Source: Alisma plantago-aquatica
Taxonomy: Eukaryota > Streptophyta > Magnoliopsida > Alismatales > Alismataceae
Direction of reading: 5' to 3'
NCBI GenBank assembly: GCA_963693085.1
Contig: OY856412.1
Location: 962,702,281-962,766,280 of the forward strand
DNA: 64,000 nt
Shown: positions 25,921 through 36,982 of the stretch, piece after piece
Numbering within the stretch: the stretch's first letter is position 1
How the letters are laid out: every line of letters starts with the position of its first letter
Program-made: the position numbers and the translations under genes
The notes under the pieces: generated by a model
What the model saw: the letters and a program-made list of their open reading frames with translations, nothing else
Told to the model about the DNA's origin: nothing
The model's database searches: none

Positions 25921-26114
25921 ATACATACTTGCATACATACATACAATACATACATACATACATACATACATACATACATACATACATACATACATACATA
26001 CATACATACATACATACATACATACATACATACATACATACATACATACATACATACATACATACATACATACATACATACATACATACATACATACATA
26101 CATACATACATACA
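25921..26114 (+). repeat. (CATA)n tail between LINE C and LINE D
   Basis: About 190 bp, the longest in the window, with only small irregularities near its left end. ORFs over it translate to Tyr-Ile-His-Thr or Met-Tyr-Val-Cys repeats and are artefacts. Confidence 0.95.
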
Positions 26115-27938
26115 AGTCAACCATGCCTTTCTCACGCTCATTCCTAAGAAGAAATCTACTACTTCCCTTGCCGACTTCAGGCCTATTTCCTGTTGCAACG
26201 TCCAGTACAAAATCTTGGCAAAAATCCTAACTGGACGTCTCAAGTTGGTTCTTCCTTTCCTCATCTCGGATGCTCAAGGCACCTTCATCAAGGATAGAAG
26301 CATTTCAGACTGTGCACTCCTTGTAGGAGAATTCATGCTAGATTTCAATGTCAAAAGAGGCCATAAGAAAGTTTGTATGAAGCTCGACGTCTCTAAAGCC
26401 TTTGATAGTGTTCGCTGGTTCAAACTCTGGCAAATTATGAAGGAAATGGGTTTCTCAACCAATTGGATCTCGCTTATTCAGCAATGCGTCACCACAGTCA
26501 GCTATTCAGTGTTAGTGAATGGCACCCCTAATGGCATCTTCAAAGCCTCTAATGGTTTGAGGTAGGGAGATCCACTGTCTCCTTTGCTCTTCACCATCAT
26601 GATGGAATACTTCTCTCAACTTATGAAATAGGCTGAGGACAACAAGGACATAGCTACTTATGCAATGAGAGGCATGAAGATAATGAGTCATCTTGTATTT
26701 GATGACGACGTCCTAGTTTTCCTAGAATCAAAACCTAAGTACCTATTAAAACTGAAGGAGCTTCTTCAAAGGTTCGGAACTCAAATAGGGCTACACATCC
26801 ATGAGGATAAAATGCAGGTCTTCACCTCCTCCAACTGTGAACACATTAAGAACGACATTGAAGATTCTCTGAAGATGCATATCAATTCCCTTCCCACCAA
26901 GTATCTAGGGTTTCCCTTAACTGGTGGAAAACTTCAAGTTAAGGACTTCACAGATTGCACAGACAAGATTGAATCCATAATTTCCCGCTGGCCTCAGAAC
27001 AAAACTTCCATGGCAGGCAAGATCACTTTAACCAAAAGTGTCCTTGAAGGTCTCCTCATTTGTTGGGTACAGCTAGGTGAAATTCCACCTGCTGTCCTCG
27101 AACGCATTGAGATGGCTGTTTCCAACTTCTTTTGGGCAGGAGGCACACATGCCATGAAGTACTCAAGAGTATCAAAACACAAAGATGAAGGTGGTGTAGG
27201 TCTGAAAACTCCTGCGGAAATAGCAAACTGAGGTACAATCAAACGCATCATCAACTTCCACCAGGGGTCTTCCACTTGGGCACGATGGATGTGGAAACGA
27301 TATCCCAAAGGTCTTGACTTTGAACCTTCCACAAGAGAAGGTTATTCTCGAGTCATCAACCAGATGTCAAACATTTGGAAGCATATCAAATACAATTTCA
27401 ACATCAATGAATCTGGTAACTGGATCTGCAACAACAGGTTTGATCCTTGGAACTTGGCAAAGCTTCGAGGAAACTCACAGCCTCCTTCTCAACACTCACT
27501 AAATATATTTGGAATGAGTTTGAGATCCCCAAATGGAGTCTTTGCATTTATCGAGCTGCTTTCGAATCTTTTCCCACTTTGGATAAGATTGACAAATGGT
27601 ATCCTGACACCTCTTCCACCCAATGCTTTCTTTGCAATGAAGGACCTGAAACACATGAACATCTCTTTCACAACTGCCCGTTCATCACTACTCTATGGAG
27701 TTATATCTGTGCAAAAACAAACCTCAGCCATTCACAACTTTTATCCACAAAGGAGATGATCATTAATGTTGGACCAAGCCTCAACATACAGAAGAAGAAG
27801 TCGCTGACAGCCTTGTCTGCAGTATACTACTATACCTGGAAAGAAAGGAACTCAAGGAAGCATAAGGCAAAAGTCAACAACATTGAATACATTGGGAAGA
27901 AAATTTCTAAAGTTCTAATTCATAGGCTCATTGTATAG
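26115..27938 (+). pseudogene. LINE D ORF2 fragment (RT and zf-RVT)
   Basis: Covers RT from QVNHAFLTLIPKKK onward: SLADFRPISCCNVQYK, KLDVSKAFDSV (motif A), then the Gln CAA at 26482-26484 where six other copies have a stop, GLR-stop-GDPLSPLLF, a VFDDD box replacing FADD (about 26695), KYLGFPLTGGKL, and zf-RVT CFLCNEGPETHEHLFHNC (27628-27681). It ends at 27938. Only three stops are visible (TAG near 26564, TAG near 26630, TGA near 27230), plus a frameshift near 27450-27500. The first two are CAG-to-TAG and the third TGG-to-TGA. The changed catalytic box would also disable the enzyme. Confidence 0.85.
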
Positions 27939-27967
27939 AAACTTTTATTTTCATTTTGAATTGTTTA

Positions 27968-28013
27968 GTAGCGAGCAGGGGCTACTATGTAATTTTGTCC
28001 CAACATAATTGGG
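27968..28013 (+). other. LINE D 3' UTR hairpin pair
   Basis: Two adjacent stems: GTAGC/GCTAC (27968-27985) and CCCAA/TTGGG (27999-28013). They are followed by TCGGAATAAAATTTACC and the tail. LINEs G and F have two stems in the same places with different bases. Confidence 0.5.
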
Positions 28014-28598
28014 GATTCGGAATAAAATTTACCATATTCTGATACATACACACATATATACATACTGCTGAAAAACAAACAAGCGCACACATCCGCTAGG
28101 TCTCTGTCTGGCGATCAGATAGGAGACTTGACGACTGGCGGCATGGTGCCAATGCCACCAGCCACTCCAACTACTGGCGTCTAGTCCCCCGCATACCTAT
28201 CCACTCAGGCATCACCCATGCAATCCCCAGCTACCCAGAACCTCCCAGCAACCGGGACGAAGACAAGATTGGAGAAGGCAATGGAAATCCTAGATGGGTG
28301 AATGAGTCTGCGACGGCCATAAAGGAGACCCCTAGCACATGAGGGATGGATTGGATAAGGATCCTGAAGCATCCTTCATTGAGCAACAAATAAGGCCTCA
28401 AATTCCCAGAATCGCGTGAGGTGGAGGGAGAAGTCCACGCTGAGTTGGAGGAAGATGAATTCAACTGAATGAAGGACATCTGGGAACACACAGTTCTAGT
28501 GTATGTCCTGGGTAAGTGGCCATTATATCCCCATCTCCTAGCATGGATCAACAGGACATAGAGGATGAAGGGCTCCTTTGAACTACTATCTCATAAAA

Positions 28599-28603
28599 AT
28601 AGC
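28599..28603. repeat. Target site duplication, left copy (ATAGC)
   Basis: ATAGC directly before the solo LTR; the same five bases follow it at 31273-31277. A 5-bp duplication is usual for LTR retrotransposon integration. Confidence 0.85.
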
Positions 28604-31272
28604 TATGACAACCATGATTTTCCATCTCTTTTATTGTATTGTTTCTCTCTCATCAAGTGACTTATACTCAATTGAATATCAATTGCATAGTGTGAGTGTG
28701 ATTATACTTCCTGTTAGTCGCACCAATGATCAGTTGAGATGTTTGACATTAATTTGCCTTTTTGAGCTAAGTTCCAAACTTCAATATGTCACCATCTTAA
28801 TATATATGTTGATCCTCATTTCAATAATCTTTATTCTTTCCAATATAAATCATGATGTAGAGTTTTCAACAACGAGTCCAGTAGTGCAAATTTCAGCCTA
28901 TTCGGACATTTGTAGCGCGAGTTGTGCCTTTTAAAAAATGACTAGTTTCTCACTTGAATTAGTTGTTTTAGCTTCAATTTGACCCTTAGTGGGCCCCAAA
29001 TATACAATCGGGGCCCAGTTGCTTGCCCTCTCCCCCACTTCTATTTTGGAAAAATCGCAGGTTGGAAAATTCTTCTGTAACCTCTTGCCAAATCGGGCAA
29101 TGGAGTAACGCTCACAGCGGCTTGGCTTGGGTTTCAAACCCTAGATCTCTGGCTTATTTATAACCCCCGTGTCTGCCTCGTTTTGCATTTGCCCTAGACA
29201 TCTCCATCCGCTGCCTTTCTCTAGCCACTTTCCTTCTTCTTTCCCCTCTTCTTCTACCTGGTTGCCGCCAACCATGGACCTGTTGGGGAGGATAGCAAGC
29301 TCACCCATACACCACCTCCCATCCGGCCAGCGTGAGAGTTGAGGGCGGCGGATGATGGCAGTGTGCGCTGCGCCGGCCCCCCTTAGCACTACCCCGAGAT
29401 CTTACGGGTGCTTCTGCAGCCTGTGGGCAGCCGGAGAAGGAAGGGCGAGGTTCCCCTATTCCTCCCCTGTTCCAACACATCAAATAGGGGAATCGCGAAA
29501 CGGGAGAGCGGACGGCTCGTTTGGACTGGGAGGCTGCTGGATCGGGGAAAATCGGCCTGGTCGAGGCCCAAACACCTGAGGCCCGAGATTGGTGCACGCA
29601 CAGGAGCCGTCCAGTCTCCCATCAACGGCCCAGGATGACAAAGAAATAAATGGTAACGCCCTCTATGATATCCACTATACTTTTCAATGTAAACATTGTA
29701 AAAATGATATCTTCCAACTCCTAAGGCCAAATTAGACAAATAAATATACCAAATTGATCAGCTCGACGAGACCTACCAATTGGGCATGGTTCCAGGTCCT
29801 AAATCTAATGTTTACTCCCTTGAATTATGGAAAATAATAACATTAGTCATGTTTGAGCACTTTTATTCACTATTATGATCAAATCTTGCATCTTTAATGA
29901 CTTTTCACTCTCATAATCATGAAATTAGTAATATTTATTCACCTTGAACCAAGATGTGCTCTTAATCTCCTCTTTTGATCCATGGTTGTCCCTAATGCAT
30001 GTTGTAGATTGTTCATGGACTTTAATGTATGATTATGATGAAGTTTGAATCTTTGATATACTTATATCCTCCTAAGCATCAAATCAGTAGTTCTTTTGCT
30101 CTTGTAACAGTAATGAGGGCCCTAATCGACCCATTGTTCATGAATGACCTCAATTGTACATATGTTCCTACTTTGGACTATAATGTTGAACTTTGCCCTA
30201 TTATGAGTCACGTGACCTAATTTGAACATAAGTGTCCTAAATCTTATCATGTCCAGATGAAACCTCGAAAGGATATGGAACTTGAACCACACCATCAGGA
30301 TAACCTCTAGACTAGTACGCTATCATATAATGAACCAATAAGCAACTTGGAACCCATCTTGGCCAAAACCCTAAAATGCATCTAATTAGGGTTAATGATG
30401 AGAATCTAATGCATATATGTAATCTTGTTGTTAATCAGGTTTGATATGTGGCTAGATGATGAAGGATGTGTTAGGTTGTGAAATCTCCGAATCAGGTATG
30501 GGCCTTATCTAGTTATATGACTACCGCTTTCTTGCTTGAAAAGACATATATTATATGCTTGTTTGTCTATTTTCTCAAATATTGCCATGTAGTATTGCTA
30601 TGTCATACTCGATGTTTGCTTCATCTGTTTTATAACTTGAACACATATATATATATGGAACTCCATTATAATATTGTTGATAAAGGGCTCTTGGTTACGA
30701 CCTTGAGGTCCCTCTCGTATAAAAGGGTTAGCTAAGCTTGAGCACCCTTACGGACCCTTCCGACGGGAAGTTGGTCAAATGCCTTAAACATGTTTGATAT
30801 TGTTGATATAATGGAGTGAAATGACATAAAATATGGTTTCACATTTGTTAAACAATTAACATGTTTATTCTTGTTCGTTTAATATTGAAATCTTTTCAAA
30901 ATTATGCAAAGCTTATATATATGTGTATCTTTCGGCCCCATACTCAACACCTCATGTGTTGACCCATTTTCTCGTATGTTGTTTTTAGGTTCAGAGATGG
31001 CTAGAAGGTTGATGGGCTTGGTGAGCTATGCTAGGCGTACTTTTTGTAAGATCTAGATATAGTATACATGAGCAGGCTTGTACAAAGTGACTCTTGGACA
31101 TGTAATTCAAATCATGTAATATAATGATGTTTCTTAATATATCTTGTTGATTGTTGAGATTATGTTGGTGCATTTATCTTGTTATATGTTCATGTGTGCT
31201 AAGCTTTACGCTTCCGCATTTCACCTTTGGTATACGTTTGGTTCATGGGACTGGGATTCCGGTTCCGTGACA
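28604..31272 (+). mobile_element. Solo LTR (2669 bp), same family as 1-11042, plus orientation
   Basis: Aligns as reverse complement with the LTRs at 3260-6085 and 8203-11042 from end to end: it starts TATGACAACC (the TG end mutated to TA) and ends GGTTCCGTGACA. No internal sequence is present, and perfect ATAGC repeats flank it, so it is a solo LTR left by LTR-LTR recombination. A TATA-like box is at 30718-30726. The GC-rich part (about 29100-29640) matches the U3 block of the other copies. ORFs inside it are not considered genes. Confidence 0.9.
30718..30726 (+). promoter_or_regulatory. LTR TATA box
   Basis: TATAAAAGG about 2.1 kb into the solo LTR, conserved in the other two complete LTRs. 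It leaves about 550 bp for R and U5. Confidence 0.5.
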
Positions 31273-31277
31273 ATAGC
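31273..31277. repeat. Target site duplication, right copy (ATAGC)
   Basis: Identical to 28599-28603; ORF1 of LINE E continues after it. Confidence 0.85.
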
Positions 31278-32109
31278 ATCTTCTTGATCTGATTCTCGAC
31301 GGTAGCTGATAAGGAGGTAGTCCTTGGTTTGGGACCTAGATGGTTTGATGGGCAACTGGTTGTTGCAAAGGAGTACATGTATGGAGACAAATTAAAGAAG
31401 GACCTATTCAATACGATCCTGACGTGGATTACATTGCGATCTATTGGAAGACGTGGATAAGAAAGGCGACTGGGATGGTGGCCGCCAGTGTCGGGCGAGT
31501 ACTCCACGTGGATGACATATCTCTGGAAAGCGATGAGGTGAGGATAATAGTTGAACTCCAAGCGGACAACAAGGAAATAGAGAAGGTCTGGCTAAATGTG
31601 AAAGGATATGAGCCCATACCTGTCAAGGTGGCCTATGACCATGTACCTCCATGATGCAGCTAGTGCCAAGCCTTTAGTCACGGTGAGGGAGCGTGTAACA
31701 AAGAGAAACATGTCATGAAGATGAAGTCTAAGGAGGAACCATCAAAGGTGTGGAGAAAGAAAGCCCATAAAAAGGAAGCTAAACCCAGTAGTGAGGAAAA
31801 GACCAGAGATAATGCCAACTGAGACAATAGTGCATGAATAGTAGGTCTCGGGGGAAGAAGGAAGCACGATGCCGGTAAACAAGGCAGATGAAGATACATT
31901 TTTCTCAGTTACAAAGAAGAAGGGAGAAAGGACGGCAGGAATCCCAATGAAGATGGGTGTGGGTACCATCCTTGACACTATAAATAGCTTTGATGCACTT
32001 TCTTAATCAGACAAAGAAGAGGGAAAGGCTGTGAAGGAAAAAGTGGTGAAAAAGAAGGACAACAGGAAGGATCCGAGCAGGTGAACTAGGTCAACTAAAA
32101 ACCCTTGAT

Positions 32110-35100
32110 ATGTCCATGATTCTTTGGAATATTAAGGGTGGGTGCCACATGAACAAGAAAAAGGAGATCCATGACTGGATTGCTACTAGTGGGCATTCAT
32201 TAGTTGCCTTGGTATAGACAAAAATAAAGGTACAAAATAAAAATAGTATTAAATACCTATTTCCACAGGGTTGGGACCAAGTGTCTAACATGGAGTGTGA
32301 TGAGGTTGCTAGAGTCTGTGTGGCGTTGAAGCCTAATGCTTGGTAGGTGTCAATGATACAAATTTCTGATCAACATGTTATAGTTGAATGTAGGAATAAT
32401 GGGGGAGTACAAATATGGATGACTGTTGTTTATGGCCATAATGATGGCAGAGCCAAACTGGACCTATGGAAAGACCTGGTTTCCTTATCCAAGAAGGTTA
32501 AACTATGGTGGTTGGTGATAGGGGATTTCAATACGGTTCATCTATAGGTTGATAAAAAAGGGAAAATGCTTGCACTGAATGCTGAGGTCGATGCTTTTAA
32601 TCAAGCTATTGATAAAGTGAGTCTATATGAATTGCCAATGGTGGGAGGGGACTTTTTCATGTGGAATAATGAAAGGGGACTGAAACACAAGATAACAAGT
32701 AAACTAGATAGAGCTTTGGTGAATGATGAATGGCTAAAAATACTCCCTAATGTACAAGTGAAGGCAGGAGGCTTCAAATAAAGTGACCACACCAATCTCA
32801 ATTTAGATCATAGAAAGAAAGCAGAAGAGGAAGCCTTTTAGATTTTTAAACTACTGGGCTAACTAGAAAGGATTTGATGAAATCATAAAGGATAGCTGGG
32901 GAGCATAGGTGACAGGTAATCTGATGTATGTCTTTGCTAAAAAGCTGACAAACACTAAAATTGCACTTAAGAAGTGGACCAAGGAGGAGGTAAACATTCC
33001 AAATCTGATAAAGGAGACAAAAAGTGAATGCAAAGATGTTAGAGAAAGAATATTGGATGATATGCTAAATCTAACTTTTATTGAGAAAGATAGGGACATG
33101 AAAAAGATGCTTGAGGAACTGAAAAAGGTGGAGGAAAAATTCTACTGGCAAAGAAGTAAGGAGAAGTGGATGGAGGATGGGGGCAGGAACACCAAACTCT
33201 ATCATACTGTAGTGAAAAGGAGAGAGGCTGGTAATATTATTTCCAAATTAATTGATGTTGAAGGAAGGGTGGTCAATAAACAAAAGGACTTAGAAGAGTA
33301 GGCCATACATTTCTATACGTCACTATATAACAAGAATTTCACTAATGATGTAGAAGAAGAGGTGGAAATGAAATGGAATTTCAAACTTACAAGCACACAT
33401 AACAAGATTCTCATGAGAAAAATTAATGAATAAGAGGTCAAAGAAGCGGTTTGGAGCATAGGGAGCAACAAATCCCTGGGTCAAACCGTTTTAATGCTTT
33501 CTTCTACAAGAAGACTTGGGATACTATCAAGGATAACTTGGTTGCATATGTGAGCTGGTTCCAAGAAGGGGGAAATATGGTGAGATAGGTTAATCATTCT
33601 TTCCTTGTTCTCATTCCAAAAACAAAATCACCTCCTCTCTTTTTGATTTTAGACCCATAGCATGTTGTTCGGTACAATACAAAATAATTGCAAAAATATT
33701 GACTACTAGATTGAAGATGGTCCTTCCCTATCTTATTTCTACAAACCAAGGGGCCTTTGTGATAGGTAAAAGCATTAGTGACTGTGCTCTTCTGGAAGGG
33801 GAATTCTTGTTGGACTATAATGTCATGAGAGGAAGTAGGAAAGTCTGCTTAAAACTATATGTTTCCAAAGCTTATGACAACGTCAGATGAGAGAAATTAT
33901 GGTGGATTATGCAGCAAATGGGTTTTAATGAACAATGGATTTATTGGATGAAATAATGTGTTGGGACCACAAGGTACTCTATTCTAGTTAATGTCACGTC
34001 TGCAGGTCTTTTCAAAGGGGGTAATTGGCTATGATAAGGTGACCCCCTTTCACCTCTTCTCTTCATGATTGTCATGGAGTATTTCACACAGAAGATGCAA
34101 TAAGATGAGAAAAAGAAGGAAATCAAGCCTTACACAGTTCATGGGATGAAGGTAATGACAATTTGATCTTTGCAAATGATGTTCTAGTGTTTTTAGAAGC
34201 CAAACAAAACTCTCTAGAAAGTCTTAAAAATCTACTTGATGAGTTCGGAAAGAAAATGGGGTTGTGTGTAATGCAAATAAAACACACATCTTCTTGTCTA
34301 AGAACTACTACCAAATGGAGGACAGACTAGTACAGGATATGGGTGTGGAAATAGGAATCTTCCCAACAAAATATCTGGGCTTTCCATTAGCTGGAGGTAA
34401 TCTACATGTCAAGGATTTTACTTAATGCATTGATAAGGTGGAGGAAATGATTAACAGACGGCCGACGCAAAAGACATCCATGACGGGATGAACAATACTG
34501 GTAAAGGATGCCATAGAAGGACTTCTTATTTTCTGGGTGCAAGAATGTGAGATCCCGGGTTCCATCTTGGATAGAATAGAAATGAAGATGGCAAATTTCT
34601 TATGGGGAAGAGAACATCATCCTATAAAATATGGTAGACTGGTGCTCCCAAGAGATGAAGGGGGTTGAATTTGAAAACCCCCAGACATTGCAAAATGGGG
34701 GCATATGCAGAGAATCATCATGTTTAAAGAAGGCACTTCTACATGGGGAAAGTGGATGAGAGAAAGATACCCAAAAGGGATGGATTTCATACCGAAGACA
34801 AGGGAAAGATACGCACGCACCATTAATGTCATGATGAAAACTTGGCAACAACTCAAACACCTATTCATGGCAAATGACATCGACAGATGGAGACTTAGAG
34901 ATCAAAAGACATGCATTTGGGAGGTGACTCATTCAAGAGGTACTAAGGACAGGTACAGAGAACAAATCTGGACTTGGAGGTATGTGTCAAAATGGAGTAT
35001 ATGTGTATAAAACATTTTGCACACTGTTCTTACAACTCTGGATTGGATAAAGGGGCAGAACTATGTTGTTTCTACTTTATGCTTACTATGCTAGGAGATG

Positions 35101-35392
35101 GAGGAATACTATAACCATCTTTTGGGTGAATGTAAATTTACAAGAGAGATATGGGAGATTTTATGCAAAGAATTCTGATTACAAATTCACCTAATGGGGG
35201 ATCCAAAAAGGATGATGTCCAAGTGTGGTGAGAGAAAGAAGCTTCTGTTTGCTGGTCTATGCTACCATATATGAGAAGAGAGGAATTCCAGAAGACATCA
35301 AGAAGCTTCTACAAAGGTCACGAGTATTTCTGTAAAAATATGTAAATGTGTTAGACGTAAATTGGACATTAGATAGGGGAGTGAGTTGTAGC
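32110..35392 (+). pseudogene. LINE E ORF2 (endonuclease-RT-zf-RVT)
   Basis: Starts ATG at 32110, one base after the ORF1 stop (TGA-T-ATG), as in LINE H. Features: LWNIKGGC, VIGDFNTV (32518), MWNNERGLKHKITSKLDRALVND (32660), the linker KRREAGNIISKLIDVEGRVVNKQ, RT motif A near 33855, a catalytic box read as FAND near 34170, KYLGFPLAGGNLHVKDF near 34369 and zf-RVT near 35080. It ends SEL-stop at 35392. Stops include TAG 33299-33301, TAA 33954-33956 (the shared RT position), and TGA-TAA 34032-34037 (shared with LINE B). Frameshifts occur near 32780, 33480, 33640 and 34155. It is inactive. Confidence 0.8.
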
Positions 35393-35434
35393 TCCATTCT
35401 GGTTGTATGGTATTGGGCCTACATGTAATCTTGA

Positions 35435-35454
35435 CCTCCTATAATTTTAGGAGG
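35435..35454 (+). other. LINE E 3'-terminal hairpin
   Basis: Perfect 7-bp stem CCTCCTA/TAGGAGG with loop TAATTT. A GTAtGG...CCTAC stem lies just upstream (about 35405-35422). The (CATA)n tail begins about 26 bases later. Confidence 0.6.
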
Positions 35455-35479
35455 ACGTCGAAATATATTTACCTGATTC

Positions 35480-35565
35480 TGATACATACATACATACATA
35501 TGTACGTACGTATGTACATACATACATACATACATACATACATACATACATACATACATACATAC
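35480..35565 (+). repeat. (CATA)n tail of LINE E
   Basis: About 86 bp, with a central palindromic patch (TATGTACGTACGTATGTACATA). It marks the right end of the first LINE/SINE stack; unique DNA and a tRNA follow. Confidence 0.95.
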
Positions 35566-35597
35566 ACTTTTGATTAATCGTAAATTGACTCGATAGT

Positions 35598-35670
35598 GGT
35601 CCCGGCGGGGATCGAACCCGCGACCTTCGGCTCATAAGACCAACGCTCTAACCAACTGAGCGACGGGACC
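35598..35670 (-). tRNA. tRNA-Ile (anticodon UAU), intronless
   Basis: The 73-nt minus-strand sequence folds as a complete cloverleaf: acceptor stem GGTCCCG/CGGGACC (7/7 pairs), D stem GCTC/GAGC, anticodon stem TTGGT/GCCGA (two G-U pairs), loop CTTATGA giving anticodon TAT, variable loop AGGTC, and T arm GCGGG-TTCGATC-CCCGC. Box A and box B positions are normal. Eukaryotic tRNA-Ile(UAU) genes usually contain an intron, and none is present here. No run of four T follows within about 35 bases on the minus strand, so pol III termination is uncertain and this could be a recent pseudogene. Confidence 0.8.
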
Positions 35671-35693
35671 TTTGGCTCATAAGACCAACGCCC
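35667..35693 (-). pseudogene. Partial tRNA duplicate (anticodon arm)
   Basis: These 27 bases repeat 35622-35648 with two C/T differences, covering the anticodon arm and variable loop of the adjacent tRNA, in the same orientation with a 45-bp offset. It lacks acceptor and T arms. It ends where the LINE F 5' UTR appears to begin. Confidence 0.75.
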
Positions 35694-35832
35694 AGTACTT
35701 CTCCATCCTCACATACGAAGGAATAAAAAGAATATAAGTGAGACAACCCTAGGGTTTGTGCTTTGGAGACAAGTGGCACAAACAGGGCGATTGTAAGATT
35801 GAAGGAGGGGACCTTCCCCTCCTCGACTTCCC

Positions 35833-36923
35833 ATGGATCCACCCCCTAAGAAGGTCTGGTCGCATGTCTTTGGTGGCACAGAATCCTACAACAACATGAC
35901 TATGCCGGAGCGGAGATCGTTGATGGGAAACGATTTGTTACCATTGATGAAGATACGTATGTGAGGATGGAGAAGAACTGGGTGCATACCGCTGTGGTGT
36001 ATGTCATGGGGAAGAGGCCATACTATTATCATCTGCTATCCTGGATTAAGAGGATTTGGAAACCAAAAGGAGGTTTTGAACTCTACTCTAATCCAAACAA
36101 GTTTTTCTTGTTGCGTTTCAACAATGAGGAAGATAAACAAACGGCCATTAACATGGGGACGAGATGGTTTGACAAGCAATTGGTGGTCATCAAAGACTTC
36201 AAGGTTGGAGATGATCTGAAGAAAGACCAGTTCAACACCTTCCCAGTTTGGATCACCATGCCTAGTTTAGGCAGAAACTGGTCAGAAAAAGCAGTCGATA
36301 TTGTGGCTAGCGGAGTGGGGAAACTACTTCGTATAGATCTCAGATCGCTCTCTCAAGAGTCTCTTGGTGAAGCTTGGGCTCTTGTAGAGATTGACGCTGA
36401 AGAGGAACCACCCAAGAAGATTTGGGTTAACATGCCCAAGAGGGAGGCTATGCCCGTGGACATCAATTACGAACACATACCGGACAAATGCAGTGACTGC
36501 AGAAGCTTCGGTCATGGAGATAAAGACTGCCCACTCAAACCCAGGGTTGAGGAACCGATAAAGGAGAAAACACACGAACATGTCTGGAAGAAGGTTGAGA
36601 AAAAGAAGAATAAATCAAAAGAGACGCCCTCTGAAGAAGCACCCGTCAAGGAGAAGGGTGTGAGTTCTACTGAGAAAGAAACCAGGAAGGTTGTTAATGT
36701 CGACGATGAAGAAGAGGAGAAGGCCCCAGAGACTCATGTTGAAGTTCTTGATAACCAGGAGAAAAACCCTAGTAAAGAGGTGTCGTCTCCAACAGAGAAG
36801 GTACCCATCAGTACGGAGGAGGTGATGGAGAGCACGAGTACAATGTCCCCTGATAAATACCCAGCTAGTCAAGGAAGACAAGCTCAGAAAGGGAAGGGGA
36901 AATCGAAGAATAAGGATGCATGA
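35833..36923 (+). pseudogene. LINE F ORF1 (DUF4283-like plus CCHC knuckle)
   Basis: ATG at 35833 (MDPPPKKVWSHVFGG) with a frameshift near 35900; the rest is open to 36923. The long open part has VVYVMGKRPYYYHLLSWIKR (DUF4283-like), RWFDKQLVVIKDF, LLRIDLRSLSQESLGEA, then the knuckle CSDCRSFGHGDKDC (C-x2-C-x4-H-x4-C, 36490-36531). A long Lys/Glu-rich tail ends in basic residues. ORF1 proteins of plant L1 elements are thought to bind element RNA. With one frameshift, it is among the best preserved ORF1s here. Confidence 0.8.
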
Positions 36924-36982
36924 AGTGCAGATGCTGTAGGAAATGAGTCATGAAAGACTCGATCTTCTGGGCAGGTTAATTA

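Larger units (their letters stand above)
21319..26114 (+). mobile_element. LINE C, near full length with long tail
   Basis: About 4.6 kb of body from the right edge of a (CATA)n to its own (CATA)n. The 5' UTR is about 60 nt (ATG at 21379), ORF1 runs to about 22670, ORF2 from 22685 to about 25834, then the 3' UTR hairpin and tail. It is heavily mutated. LINE D starts exactly at the end of the tail. Confidence 0.8.
26115..28065 (+). mobile_element. LINE D, 5'-truncated
   Basis: Starts in the RT coding region at the exact edge of LINE C's tail (shared ACAAG at the junction) and runs to a short tail (28037-28065). Its 3' UTR and protein resemble LINE G more than A/C/E/H. It is the least mutated of the truncated copies, hence relatively young. 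Confidence 0.85.
28143..32108 (+). pseudogene. LINE E ORF1, interrupted at 28604-31277 by a solo LTR
   Basis: 5' part 28143-28603: early TAG at 28182-28184, then WEHTVLVYVLGKWPLYPHLL (about 28479) of the DUF4283-like domain. 3' part from 31278: the frame resumes (GPRWFDGQLVVAKEYMYGD, VLHVDDISLESDEVRIIVEL) and reaches a damaged knuckle (C-stop-CQAFSHGEGAC, about 31660) and a Lys/Glu-rich tail. It ends TGA at 32106-32108, one base before the ORF2 ATG. The insertion and several stops make it inactive. Confidence 0.8.
28066..35565 (+). mobile_element. LINE E, full length, split by a solo LTR
   Basis: Body about 4.7 kb once the 2669-bp solo LTR and one target-site copy are removed. It starts at the end of LINE D's short tail. 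The 5' UTR is about 77 nt, ORF1 begins MVPMPPAT at 28143 (similar to MVPTSPAT in LINE H), ORF2 begins at 32110, and a 3' hairpin and (CATA)n tail follow. The tail (35480-35565) has an inverted TATGTACGTACGTATG patch. The tRNA locus follows. Confidence 0.85.

Noticed and set aside
35598..35670. Organelle-derived tRNA
   Set aside because: The sequence does not resemble the chloroplast tRNA-Ile(GAU) or (CAU) that I know, and flanking DNA is nuclear repeat.
35667..35693. The tRNA fragment as a simple target site duplication of the second stack
   Set aside because: The matching copy would be expected after the stack, at about 50887, but the sequence there is the palindrome and shows no tRNA match.
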